From the NCBI GenBank assembly GCA_015179025.1, contig WHUX01000593.1, forward strand, positions 1 through 17,981: a DNA stretch of 17,981 nucleotides, read 5' to 3'. The notes under the pieces were generated by a model. That model saw only the letters and a program-made list of their open reading frames with translations. It had not been told where the DNA came from and did no database searches. The DNA comes from Terfezia claveryi. Lineage: Eukaryota > Ascomycota > Pezizomycetes > Pezizales > Pezizaceae. The position numbers and the translations under genes are program-made. Shown piece by piece: positions 1-10,111 of this stretch (the stretch's first letter is position 1; every line of letters begins with the position of its first letter).

Positions 1-409
1 CACAACTGCAAATGCGATCATCTTACTCTTGCTTGATCGCCTTCTGTGTTCTTTCATAGAGTTTGACAATATCTGCTTTGATACCATCAAACTCTACTTT
101 AGCTGCATCAACAATTGCCTCTATATCCTGCTTAAGCTTCTTGCTTTTTCCTCTCATTGTTTTTCTAAGGCCTCACTGATGGATACAGTTAAACGTTTAA
201 CTGCATCCTCTTGTCCTTTCATTTGACCTTTTAATGCTGCTACTTCTTTAGTGACCTACTGTCATAATAACTTTAGGTCTTCATATATAGCTATTGCTCC
301 TTCAAAAATAACCCTATGTGCATGTTGGGCTTCATTTAGGAGGCTTGCTTGGGTATTTAGACCTCTTGTATGGTCTACAATCTCTGCTCATTGCGGTCAA
401 ACTGGATAG
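1..409 (-). pseudogene. Element A gag remnant, internal (coiled-coil) part
   Basis: Read on the - strand, this is the continuation of element A's Gag after the inserted solo LTR. It aligns with element C gag at about 10860-11265: both encode stretches such as VTKEVAALKGQ, QEDAVK and AKVEFDGIKAD. The segment is rich in K, E, Q and A with heptad-like spacing, so a coiled coil is likely. It is disrupted by in-frame stops (around the LKLL-Q-VTKE and ALEKQ positions) and by at least two frame changes relative to element C. The rest of the gene lies beyond the left edge. Homology to the C copy is direct. Gag identity rests on the zinc-knuckle and capsid-like part seen in copies B and C. No function is expected from this copy. 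Confidence 0.8.
405..409. repeat. Target-site duplication GATAG (left) of solo LTR 1
   Basis: GATAG directly abuts the TGTCAC end of the LTR. The identical pentamer at 1867-1871 abuts the GTGACA end. Five bases is a usual duplication length for Ty3/gypsy integrases. Confidence 0.9.
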
Positions 410-1866
410 TGTCACGGGGGCCCTATTAACTGATAGCGCTCTTGCGACTATTTGGACGGCCGTAATTTGCTGCCGCAACGATATCTATTCCGCAACACAG
501 AATATCAATCGTATAGCAGTAAAGTTCAATCCAATAATAGTTCCTCATGATGGATCTGATTTCGCAACACAAAATAAATCCTATATCGCTTAAACGTAAA
601 GTTAACACAAGACTTAGAACTTTGTAGGCTTCGTGTACTCAAGGTACTCTTATTTTGGAATCCTCGCTGATGGTAGAATAAATTCAACTGAACTACTTGC
701 ACTATATATATCCCGCGGTGTCTGTAGATATTCTTATGATAAAAATATTTTATAAAACACGGGCCTACCTGTCACCTTGGAATTTCTTCCTAAGTGTTAT
801 GCCATCCACACCTTTGTTAATGCAGTTGCTATCTGCACTCGTTGTCACAGGTTACTAACCCGAATGTAGAGAATATTCCTATGTCTGCATATTATACGTA
901 CTTCGCTTATAGCTCGCTTATCCGATTAACGAATTCTTATCTGAGACAACTAAATTCAATTTCAGATACGTTACCAATCTCCGATACTATCGAATTACTA
1001 TCCGACAATATCCGAAGACATCTAATTATGTTTCCGGCAATATTCACTTAATAGTGTCTAGTGTCCATTGAAAATAATTTTCAACTGTACATAACTCTAT
1101 GAATAGAGAACCGTGGGTCACAAGTAGATTACCATTGGAAAGGTATCAACGCATAGAATATTATAGAATCTTAGTTTATCTTGATACCTAAATTATTCAT
1201 GGAGTTATTACCAATAATAAGTAAACCTCCTCGTGGACCTATATGACTATATTAAAAGTCTTATATCTCCATGAGTTAAACTCCGATCATAAAAAGGATT
1301 GCAGAAATGGAATCAGGACGAAGAGTAGGCCAAGATAGAACCTTGAATCATTAAATTCGGAGAACTTTATGTTTTGGCCCTACCTTTGGCCTCTGTCCTG
1401 AGCGCACTTCCTTATAGTGTCACCGGACGCACTTTGGTCTAAAGTGCGCCCTCGGTCCTTCAGTTTTTTATTTATTTTTACCGAATTATTTTCCTTAAGT
1501 TCAGGGTAATAATCAGCAATTCAGGGAAACGCCAAGACTTCAGGGTAACAGCTAATAGCTAGTATATATGCATATAGCCAGCGTATTGATCTGGTTATAA
1601 CTATTGAACCATTAATCGGATTCTTATGAAACTTGAACCGTAGCTCCCTCAAGGGCCTATGGACGTTTCATAGAGGTCTTAACCATCTAGGATGATTATA
1701 AACCACTCAGAGGTTCATACCCGTTTCATATACTTAACTCTTATAGATAAGTATTTAAAACATTTGCACCACACTGCTAAGAGTGTACCTAGAGTTCATA
1801 TAGATCCTAGGGTCGTTCTGTAAGGGCCCAAGTACCTTTGGTAGGGCTGGATATCACCCTGTGACA
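410..1866 (-). mobile_element. Solo LTR 1 of the Ty3-type family
   Basis: The segment begins TGTCACGGGG and ends CCCTGTGACA, with the terminal inverted repeat TGTCAC/GTGACA. It aligns along its length with the three other LTRs (2320-3760 directly; 5826-7287 and 8941-10402 in reverse complement). The element's sense is on the - strand. It is flanked by a perfect 5-bp duplication GATAG (405-409 and 1867-1871), and A's gag resumes on both sides, so it is a solo LTR left by LTR-LTR recombination or an equivalent event. A TATA-like TATATATA lies at 703-710 (- sense), and three copies of a TTCAGGGTAA motif lie at 1500-1550. It is 1457 bp long. Confidence 0.93.
1500..1550 (+). repeat. Three TTCAGGGTAA repeats at about 20-bp spacing (LTR 1)
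   Basis: Copies start at 1500, 1520 (one mismatch) and 1539. Equivalent repeats occur in LTR 2 (about 3398-3450) and, as TTACCCTGAA, in LTRs 3 and 4. They lie in the presumed U3 upstream of the TATA box, so protein-binding sites are plausible; this is inference. Confidence 0.5.
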
Positions 1867-1871
1867 GATAG
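1867..1871. repeat. Target-site duplication GATAG (right) of solo LTR 1
   Basis: This is the partner of 405-409. Removing the LTR plus one pentamer rejoins the gag sequence of element A. Confidence 0.9.
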
Positions 1872-2271
1872 ATTCATCTCTAACAATTTGAGCCAGTAAT
1901 TGGTCATATTTTTCTTAGCTTAAATTTGGTTGAGATGGTCTTGTGGGGCGTAGTGGTGGCTGGATAGTACATCGTGATGATGTGTTACTGGCTGTTCGAT
2001 GGGGAGGCCTTTGGGAAGGTTGTGCAAATTGTTCTAATAACCTAGGTGGAAATGTGGTTAACTTATTTGGGTAGTATATAGGGTGTCTTGAGGATTCTAT
2101 CCCTCGGGATAGAATATCCTCTATTAGAATATCAATAAGGTCATCTTCCGTATCTGTATCAGATTGAGGAAGATTCTGTAGTCTTTGCGTGATAGCACGG
2201 GGTGTGACATCTGGGAATGTAAGGGGTTGGTAGGGCTGGTGAGGCCCTCTTAGTATCTATGAACTAGACAT
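1867..2271 (-). pseudogene. Element A gag remnant, N-terminal part
   Basis: On the - strand an ATG at 2271-2269 opens a frame matching the start of element C gag (ATG at 10452). Both encode MSS, then a Pro-rich stretch with QPYQPLTFPDVTPRAITQR, then the acidic DTDTEDDLIDIL. A TAG stop replaces a Gln codon at residue 5 (element C has CAG there), and a TAA occurs near PNLS just before the solo-LTR insertion. The frame is otherwise open to the GATAG site. The leader between this ATG and the LTR (2272-2319) is also conserved with element C. It is a decayed Gag N-terminus with no catalytic motif; its role is inferred from position after the 5' LTR. Confidence 0.82.
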
Positions 2272-2319
2272 AATTTAAGTATATAGCAAATAAAACGAGA
2301 ATCACTGCCTACAAAGTAA
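2272..2319 (-). promoter_or_regulatory. Element A leader between 5' LTR and gag ATG
   Basis: These 48 bases on the - strand run from the end of LTR 2 to the gag ATG. They are conserved with the equivalent element C leader (10403-10451), both carrying AGTGATTCTCGTTT. A tRNA 3'-end type primer-binding site would start with TGG next to the LTR; none is seen here. Confidence 0.6.
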
Positions 2320-3760
2320 TGTCACGGAGGCCCTATTAGTTGATAGCGCTCTTGCAACTACTAGGAGGCCGTAATTTCCTGCTGCAACAATATCTATTCC
2401 ATAACATAGAATATCAATCCTATAGCAGTAAAGTTTAGTCCAACAGTAGTTCCTCACAATGGATCTTATTTTGCAACACAAAATAAATCCTATGTCGCTT
2501 TAATATAAAGTTAACTCAAGACTTAGAACTTTGTAGGCTTCGTGTACTCAAGGTGCTTTTGCTTTCGAATACTCATTCATAGTAGAATAAATTCAACCAG
2601 AACTACTTGCACTATTTATATCCCATAGTGTTCATAGATATTCTTATAATAAAAATATTTTATAAAACATGGGCCTACTTGTTACCTTGGAATTTCTTCC
2701 TAAGTATTATGCCATCCACACCTTTGTTAACGCAGTTGCTATCTACACTCGTTGTCACAGGTTACTAACCCAAACATAGAGAATATTCTCATGTCTGCAT
2801 GTTATACATACTTCGCTTATTGCTTGCTTGTCCCATTTAAGAATTCTTATCCTAGACAATAGAATTCAATTTCAGATACGTTACCAATTCCCGATACTAT
2901 CGAAGTACCATCCAACAATATCTGAAGGTATCTAATTATGTTTCCAGTAATATTCACTTAATAGTGTCTAGTGTCCATTGAAAATAATTTTCAGCTGCAT
3001 ATAACTTATGAATAGAGAACCATGGGTCACATGTAGATTACTATTGGAAAGGTATCAACGCATAGAAGATTATAGAATCTTAGTTTATCTGATACCCAAA
3101 TTATTCATGGAGTTATTACTAATAATGAGTAAACCTCCTTATAGACTATATGACATATTAAAAGTCTTATATCTCCATGGTTTAACTCGATCATAAAAGG
3201 ATTGTAGAATGGAATCAGAACGAAGAGTAGGCCTAGGTGAACCTTGAAATATTAAATTCGGAGAACTTTATGTTTTGGCCTACCTTTAGCCTTATCTTAG
3301 GCACACTCCTTATAGTGTTACTGGACGCACTTTGGTCTAAAGTGCACCCTTGGTCCTTCATTTTTTTAGTTATTTTTACAGAATTATTTTCCTTAAGTTC
3401 AGGGTAATAATCAGCAATTCAGGGTAACGCCAAGACTTCAGGATAACAGCTATTAGCTAGTATATGTATGCATATAGCCAGTATATTAATCTGGGTGTAA
3501 CTATTGAACAATTAATCGGATACTTATGAAACTGAAACCGTAGCTCCTTAAGGGTCTATGGACATTCTATAAGGTCTTAACCATCTAGGATAATTATATA
3601 CCACTCCGAGTTCATACCATTTCATATACTTAACTCTTATAGATAAGTATTAGAAACGTTGCACTATACTATTAAGAGTATACCTAGAGTCCATATAGAT
3701 TCTAGGGTCGTTTATAAGGGCCCAAGTACCTTTAGTAGGGTTGCATATCACCCCGTGACA
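2320..3760 (-). mobile_element. LTR 2: 5' LTR of element A
   Basis: It starts TGTCACGGAG and ends CCCCGTGACA, is 1441 bp long and matches the other three LTRs. Its sense is on the - strand, with A's leader and gag following at lower coordinates, so it is the 5' LTR of A. The right flank starting TGGGCAAGCT matches element C gag at about 11197, showing that A inserted into element B's gag. The left flank is A's own leader, so no target duplication is expected beside this end; its partner lies outside the window. A TATA box (TATAAATA, - strand) is at 2620-2613. Several CpG sites present in LTR 4 read TG or CA here, consistent with transition decay. Confidence 0.9.
2613..2620 (-). promoter_or_regulatory. 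TATA box of LTR 2
   Basis: TATAAATA on the - strand, in the same LTR position as 6986-6993 and 10104-10111. It is followed by the conserved AGTGCAAGTAG. It is a candidate core promoter for element transcription; the start site is not determined. Confidence 0.55.
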
Positions 3761-5100
3761 TGGGCAAGCTAAATAATTAGGTACAAAAAAGGATCAAATA
3801 AGAACAAGATGATCGTATTCGGAGTTGTGAGACTAACAAAGAATCGGTAAAAGAACTTTCTTGCTGAATCCAAACTCACAAATGAAAGCTCAAGGACCTA
3901 CAAGTGCAACCACTTGGCCAACAGTGCCCACCCAAATGAACTCGATTGATTGATGATGATATAGAAGATTTTATCATCCGTTGTACCTAGACAGGTCCAG
4001 TACCACCTCCACCACCTCCACCTCCTCCACCTCCAGTCCAGAAAACCTGAGTTCTTTCTGTCAAGAATGAACCCCTTCTCTCCCATTACTTCCGAAGTTC
4101 AATGGAACTTTAAGCAAGCTGAAGGAGTTCTTAATGAAAGTAAATCACACCTTTGACCGCATGCTACTAACATACACTACTCATAGCGAAAAGATCCTGT
4201 TCATAGTAGATCTAATTACAGGAGGTGCGAGCACCTGGTATTATACAAATCAACATAAGCGAACACCAGATGCCAACTCCGGATAGGTTGAATGGGACAT
4301 GTTTAATATATTTAAATGTGAATTCATAAATGCACATTAGAACTAGTATAAGAAGTGGGATGCAAAGGTCTCCCTTCAAAAGGAATTCCAAAAGAAAGGT
4401 GAATTGATGAAAGATTTCATTGTTCGTATCAGGGTTCATTAGTTGGTAGCGGAACTACTACGAGAACAGCTCTGGAAGCTCCTAATTAGTGCAATTCAGC
4501 CTGAGACTTGGGCCTACATGGTCCAAGTTAGTACTGATAACAACATTCTCGATAAGGTGCCAGCAAGTACAGAAATGTGCTTTTAGGTTATTGCTAATGC
4601 CAGGTCTCAGGTTAAGTATGTGAAGGTTAGGAAAGCAATTGTACAGAGCCAGTTCCGTAAAAAAGAACAGGCTACTAGTGCGAAAAAGGAGGTACCGAAT
4701 ACTCTCAAGACTACTGAAAAGAAATCCAACAACCTTAAAGATCGGATTAGCAAACTAAAGCAGAAGGCAAAATCCAAGCCTGATGCTAAATCCAAGCCCA
4801 AGTCCAATACTTGATCCAAGAAGGAAAAAGAGCCTGGTCAAGATAAAGTTATATATGTAATATGACAGGCTCAGAAGAAGGACGGATAGTATATCAAGTG
4901 TGAGGATAAAACTCACATGGTGGGTGACTGTACAAATGGATGGAAACCTACAGTTGAGTCTAAGGGAAAGGGAAAAGGAAAGGAGGAAGCTAAAAAAGTG
5001 GTGACAGTGTCTGCAGGAGTGACTGTAGCAGTGCCACTTGAGGTTCAATTTAGGTGTATTGTTAGAGAGGATGAGTTGGATTATGGGGAAAATTAGAACT
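3761..5100 (+). pseudogene. Element B gag (5' part lost to element A insertion)
   Basis: This is a Ty3-type Gag whose start was cut off by element A. In order it shows a charged helical segment with DDRIRS and NKES, an 11-residue proline run (4003-4035), a retrotransposon capsid-like region from about 4120 with TGGASTWYY, VEWD and EFINA (retrotrans_gag-like), a very Lys-rich linker (4660-4850), and a CCHC-like zinc knuckle at 4890-4931 in which the first Cys codon has become TAT. Comparison with element C shows a 1-base deletion near 4073 and many stops, for example TAG where C has TGG (near SG-VEW), CAG (CF-VI) or CGG, and TGA where C has CGA. From 4120 the frame runs unbroken into protease, so gag and pol were one fused frame. 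It is non-functional as it stands. Confidence 0.85.
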
Positions 5101-5825
5101 TTTAGGGATGCAGACTATCTAGTACATCGGGTCAGATAGTCTCGCAGAATTGGTTTTCTATTTGTTTTATAAGGAATGGCATCTCTATTGGCAGTTGGAA
5201 GGAGGAACATGAAGGGGAACTGATAGATATTGACCCTATTTTAATTAGTTCTATTTCTTGCAATTTGTCTTCTTCTGCTATTTCTTCTCTTTCTTTATCA
5301 AATGAAAATGCAAAAAAAGGGACAAAAAGAAAAGCTGATAATGAGGTGGCTCCTCATATTGGCGTATTTAAAAAAAGACTATGAAAGGTGGCAGTGCCGG
5401 ATATTTCATTGGATGGAATTAAGAATCTCTCTTTGGCAGGAAAATCGAATGCAAAGGTATTGAAGAATGAAGGATTGAAATTTCTTATCTCTGTTAAGTT
5501 ATCATAGATGTAGAGAGGAAATAAACATGTAATTTCCATTAATGCTTTGGTCTATACTGGCACAGAAGCCAAGATTTTTGATTCTTCTTTCATTGAACAG
5601 ATGATGCTGCCTTGAGTTAAAAGAGAGAAAAGACTGAGATTAGAGAGTGTTGACTGTTCGATTTTTAATAGGTCTGGTACAGTGCAGGTTCAGAACCTGA
5701 TAATAGAGGTCCCAGATGCAAGATCTGGAAAAAATAAAACCCTTGACCTGGTAACTAAGGTTGTATGCCTCGAACTAGGTCTTTCACTCATTTTGGGGAT
5801 GGATTGGATTAAAGCCAATTGTGAT
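5101..5825 (+). pseudogene. Element B pol, protease region
   Basis: This is in the same frame as gag. After a Ser-rich low-complexity spacer (5240-5310), an aspartic-protease-like segment reads NALVYTG at 5541-5561, followed by TEAKIFDSSF. The catalytic D of the usual D-T/S-G triad is Tyr here (codon 5553-5555). The second conserved protease region follows, with LSLILGMDWI near 5790-5815, the typical Ty3-type (I)LGMDWL motif. Stops occur at about 5091, 5100, 5382, 5505, 5511 and 5616. The reading is interrupted after the codon at 5823-5825 by solo LTR 3 and resumes in the same frame at 7293. Family assignment is good; activity is excluded by the stops and the lost Asp. Confidence 0.82.
5821..5825. 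repeat. Target-site duplication GTGAT (left) of solo LTR 3
   Basis: GTGAT abuts TGTCAC at 5826. The same pentamer follows the LTR at 7288-7292, and the pol frame is continuous when the LTR and one copy are disregarded. Confidence 0.92.
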
Positions 5826-7287
5826 TGTCACAAGGTGATATCCAGCCCTACCAATAGTACTTGGGCCCTTATAGAATGACCCTAGGATCTATATAGACTC
5901 TAGGTACATTCTTAGCAGTGTAGTGCAAATGTTTTTAATACTTGTCTATAAGAGTTAAGTATATAAAAGGGGTATGAACCTCGGAATATTTTATAATTAT
6001 CCCAGATGGTTAAGACCCTTGTGAAACGTCCATAAACTCTTGAGAGAGCTACAGTTTAAGTTTCATAAGTATCCGATTAATGGTTCAATAGTTGTACCCA
6101 AATCAATATGCTAACTATATGTATACATATACTAGCTATTAGTTGTTACACTAAAGTCTTGGCGTTACCCTGAATTGCTGATTATTACCCTGAAATTAAG
6201 AAAAATAATTCGGTAAAAATAAGTAAAAAAAAATAAAGGACCGAGGGCGCACTTTAGACCAAAGTGCATCCGGTGACACTATAAGGGAGTGCGCTTAGGA
6301 CAGAGGCTAAAGGTAGGGCCAAAATATAAAGTTCTCCGAATTAAATGTTTCAAGGTTCTATCTAGGCCTACTCTTCGTCCTGATTCCATTTCTGCAATTC
6401 TCTTTATAATCGGAGTTAAACTCATGGAGATATAAGACTTTTAATATGGTCATATAGGTCCATAAGGAAGTTTACTTATTATTGGTAATCACTTCATGAA
6501 TAATTTGGGTATCGAGATAAACTAAGATTCTATAATCTTCTATGCGTTGACACCTTTCCAATGGTAATCTACTTGTAACTCATGGTTCTCTATTCATAGA
6601 GTTATATACAGTTGAAAATTATTTTCAATGGACACTACATACTATGAAGTGAATATTGCCAGAAACATAATTAGATGCCTTCAGATATTGTCGGATGGTA
6701 ATTCGATAGTATCGAGAATTGGTAACGTATATGAAATTAAATTTAGTTGTCTCGGATAAGAAGTCTTTAATGGGATAAGCGAGTTATAAGCGAAGTATAT
6801 ATAACATATAGATATGGGAATATTCTCTATGTTCAGGTTAGTAACCTATAACAACGAGTGCAGATAGCAACTGCATTAACAAAGGTGTGGATGGCATAGC
6901 ACTTAGGAAGAAATTCTAGTGTAACAGGTAGGCCCGCATTTTATAAAATATTTTTATCATAAGAATATCTACAAACACTGCGGGATATAAATAGTGCAAG
7001 TAGTTCTGGTTGAATTTATTCTACCATCAGCGAGTATTCGAAAGCAAGAGCACTTTGAGTATACGAAGCCTACAAAGTTCTAAATCTTGAGTTAACTTTA
7101 CGTTTAAGCGATATAGGATTTATTTTGTGTTGTGAAATAAGATCTGTCATGAAGAACTACTATTGTACTAAACTTTACTGCTATAGGATTGATATTCTGT
7201 GTTGCAGATTAGATATTGTTGTGGCAGGAAATTACGGCCATCCTAATAGTTGTAAGAGTGCTATCAGTCAATAGGGCTCCCATGACA
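5826..7287 (+). mobile_element. Solo LTR 3 in element B pol
   Basis: It starts TGTCACAAGG and ends CCCATGACA, is 1462 bp long, and is the reverse complement of LTRs 1 and 2 and the same sense as LTR 4. The 5-bp duplication GTGAT on both sides, with pol continuing in frame at 7293, identifies an insertion reduced to a solo LTR. It contains TATAAATA at 6986-6993, the U3 hairpin arm GGGCGCACT at 6245-6253 (the far arm near 6288-6296 is partly mutated), and TTACCCTGAA repeats at 6164-6194. There is no coding capacity. Confidence 0.93.
6986..6993 (+). promoter_or_regulatory. TATA box of LTR 3
   Basis: TATAAATA followed by GTGCAAGTAG, conserved in position in the other LTRs (LTR 1 has TATATATA). 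The role as a core promoter is inferred from position and consensus. Confidence 0.55.
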
Positions 7288-7292
7288 GTGAT
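7288..7292. repeat. Target-site duplication GTGAT (right) of solo LTR 3
   Basis: This is the partner of 5821-5825, directly following the terminal TGACA of the LTR. Confidence 0.92.
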
Positions 7293-8940
7293 AAGCTATG
7301 AGTTACCACTCCTTATGGACTCGAGCTAAAAATAGTATTGGAAATTAAGGAGGTTACTGATTTCGCTGACTTTGATGAAGTACTTGCAGAGACTCAATAT
7401 GTTAGATTAATTGAAATAGGGGAATGGGATTATTAGAGGTTCGCTAATAGAGATGTTCGCAAGGTTATGAAAATAACAGTGGCTGAAAATATCCATAAAC
7501 TTGCTAATTCATTGTCAATATAGTATAGGGATTTTGCAAAAATCTTTAGAAAGGAGTTGCAATCCACCCTTCCCATACACAGTCCATAAGATTGGACAAT
7601 TGAGTTAGAAGAAAGAAAGAGTCCCCCATCAGGAAAACTATACCCCCTCTCCACTAATGAACTAGAGCTTTTCAAAGAATATTTAGATGAGATACTCTGA
7701 ACCAGTAAGATAAGACTGAGCAAAAGCAGTGCTGGCGCTACTATATTCTTCACCAACCAGCCAAAAGGTAAGCTTAGAATAGTCATAGACTATAAAGGGC
7801 TTAATACTATAACTAAGAAAAACAAGTATGCTCTACCACTTATAACTACCCTAATAGAACAAGTTGGTACTTCTCAGGTTTTCTCTAAACTCGATCTCAA
7901 ACTCAGGTTTAACCTACTCAGAATAGCAGCCTTAGACTAGTGGATAACAGAATTCAAGACAAGATATACCTTATATGAATATACAGTTATACGATTAGGG
8001 CTAACTAATATGCTATATGTTTTTCAATAATATATTAACAATATTCTATCAGAATGAATTGATCAAGGAATAGTTGTATATATTGATGATATCCTCATTT
8101 ATACCCAAACAGAGGAAGAACATGTCGAGCTCGTCCGTTGGATGCTATAGAAATTAATGGAGAATAACCTTTGTGTCAACCTAGACAAGTGGATTTTCCA
8201 TATCCCAGAAGTCGAATTCGTGAGATTTAAAGTAGGTACAAAGGGGATATAAATGGGGCAGAAGAAAGTCAAGGATATCCTCGCCTGGCAGGCTCCTCAA
8301 AACGTCAAAGAAATGCAGAGGTTTATTGGTTTTGCTAATTTCTATTGCCGGTTTATTCAAGGCTTTAGTAGTTTAGCTTTGCCAATTCAGACACTAACGC
8401 ACAATGGAGTTCCTTGGAACTGGATACAGCAGTGTCAACAGGCCTTCAATGAGCTAAAATATAGGTTCACCACCACTCCGCTACTTTGCTATTATTATCT
8501 AAAATGACTAAAAATCATCGAGACAGATGCATCTGATATAGTGTAAGCTAGTATTCTATTTCAAATAGAACCAGATAGTCATTGGCACCTAGTAGCATAC
8601 TATTCAAAATGCTTTATCCTAGCTGAGCTCAATTATGATGTTCATGACAAAGAAATGGTCGTAATTGTTAATTGTTTTCAAGAATGGAGACATTTTCTCA
8701 TGGGTGCCCTGGAGAAGATAATTTTATATAAGGATTACAAGAACCTTGAGTACTTTAATTCTACAAAAATACACAATCGAAGGAAAGCCAGATGGGTAGA
8801 AATACTAAGCCAGTTCAATTTTAGAATCATCTACTGCCCAGGTGATAATAATGGCGAAGCAGATGCGCTTTCTTATTAGGTAGATCGTGACCTCAAAGGA
8901 GGGGGAGAGAAGCAGGACTACACGATTCATATGTTGAAGC
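7293..8940 (+). pseudogene. Element B pol, reverse transcriptase and RNase H
   Basis: This resumes the protease frame. Conserved Ty3-type RT blocks appear in order: SAGATIFFTNQPKGKLRIVI and DYKGLN near 7730-7800, FSKLDLK (7880), a damaged RLGLTN block (near 7995; FGLTNAP in the family), YIDD at 8079-8090, and the connection region with FIGFANFYCRFI near 8320. RNase H follows with TDASD from 8523 and NNGEADALS near 8845-8875. In-frame stops lie at Trp, Gln or Arg positions, including TGA in place of Trp before IDQGIVV and TAA after VFQ. There are no frameshifts from 4120 to here except the inserted LTR. Integrase is absent because element C inserted at 8940/8941, just after RNase H. It is a dead copy whose family is clear. 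Confidence 0.9.
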
Positions 8941-9364
8941 TGTCACGGGGTAACATCCAGCCCTACCAAAGGTACTTGGGCCCTTATAGAATGACCCTAG
9001 AACCCATATGAGCTCTAGGTACACTCTTAGTAGTATGGTGCAAATGTTTCTAATACTTATCTATAAGAGTTAAGTATATGAAACGGGTATGAACCTTAGA
9101 TTGGTTTATAATCATCCTGGATGGTTAAAACCCTAATGGAACATCCATAAACCCTTGAGGGAGCTACGGTTCGAGTTTCATAAGTATCCGATTAATGGTT
9201 CAATAGTTATACTCGGATAATATGCTGACTATATGCATATATATATATGCTAGCTACACATTAGCTATTACCCTGAAGTCTTGGTGTTACCATAAATATT
9301 GAATTATTACCCTGAACTGCAGGAAAATAATTCGGTAAAAATAAATAAAAAAATGAAGCCATGA

Positions 9365-9416
9365 GGGCGCACTTTAGACCAAAGTGCGTCTGGTGACACT
9401 ATAAGGGAGTGCGCCC
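9365..9416 (+). repeat. Nested inverted repeats in LTR U3
   Basis: GGGCGCACT (9365-9373) is an exact inverted repeat of AGTGCGCCC (9408-9416). Inside it, CGCACTTT (9368-9375) pairs with AAAGTGCG (9381-9388) around the loop AGACC. The two pairings share bases and are mutually exclusive. The inner pair is recognisable in all four LTRs (in - sense in LTRs 1 and 2); the outer pair is partly lost in LTRs 1, 2 and 3. Confidence 0.7.
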
Positions 9417-10103
9417 ATGACAGAGGCCAAAAGTAGGGCCAAAACATAAAGTTCTCCGAATTTAATGTTTCAAGGTTCTATCTAGGCCTACTCTTTGTCC
9501 TAATTCCATTTCTGCAATCCCTTTTATGATCAGAGTAAAACTCGTGGAGATATAAGACTTTTAACATGGTCAAATAAGTCCACGAGGAGGTTTACCTATT
9601 ATTGGTAATAGCTCCATGAATAATTTGGGTATCGAGATGAACTAAGATTCTATAATCTTCTATGCGTTGATACCTTTCCAATGGTAATCTACTTGTGACC
9701 CACGGTTCTCTATTCATAGAGTTATGTGCAGTTGAAAATTATTTTCAATGGACACTAGACACTATTAAGTGAATATTGCCGGAAACACAATTAGATAACT
9801 TCGGATATTGTCGGATGGAAATTCGATAGTATCAGGGATTGGTAACGTATCTGAGATTGAATTTAGTTGTCTCAGCTAAGTATTCTTTAATGGGATAAGC
9901 GAGCTATAAGTGAAGTAATATAACATCAGACATGGAAATAAACTCTATGTTCAGGTTAGCAACCTGTGACAACGAGTGCAGATAGCAACTGCATTAACAA
10001 AGGTGTGGATGGCATAACACTTATGAAGAAATTCTGAGGTGACAGGTAGGCCCGCGTTTTATAAAAATATTTTTATCATAAGAATATCTACGAATACCTC
10101 GGA

Positions 10104-10111
10104 TATAAATA
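10104..10111 (+). promoter_or_regulatory. TATA box of LTR 4
   Basis: TATAAATA followed by GTGCAAGTAG, about 300 bases before the LTR end and 341 bases before the gag ATG. Conserved in position across the family. Confidence 0.58.

Noticed and set aside
842..1051. 69-codon ORF in solo LTR 1 and a similar-looking 62-codon ORF at 3008
   Set aside because: They lie in non-coding LTR sequence, are in different LTR parts and are not conserved as frames in the other LTRs.
3898..4086. - strand ORF rich in Trp and Arg
   Set aside because: It is the antisense of the proline-codon run and flanking gag of element B; the repeated WRW pattern comes from reverse-complemented CCA/CCT codons.
4881..4892. Programmed stop read-through before the zinc knuckle
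   Set aside because: The TAG is within gag, not at a gag-pol border, and is accompanied by many other stops; no read-through context was recognised.
4607..5048. Overlapping - strand ORFs with hydrophobic, Leu/Phe-rich translations resembling membrane proteins
   Set aside because: They are antisense shadows of the Lys-rich gag linker (AAG/AAA codons read as CTT/TTT); the same shadow appears in copy C at 12043-12255.
6146..6194. TTACCCTGAA repeats as telomere-like sequence
   Set aside because: There is no tandem CCCTAA or TTAGGG array; the motif is spaced and belongs to the LTR U3.
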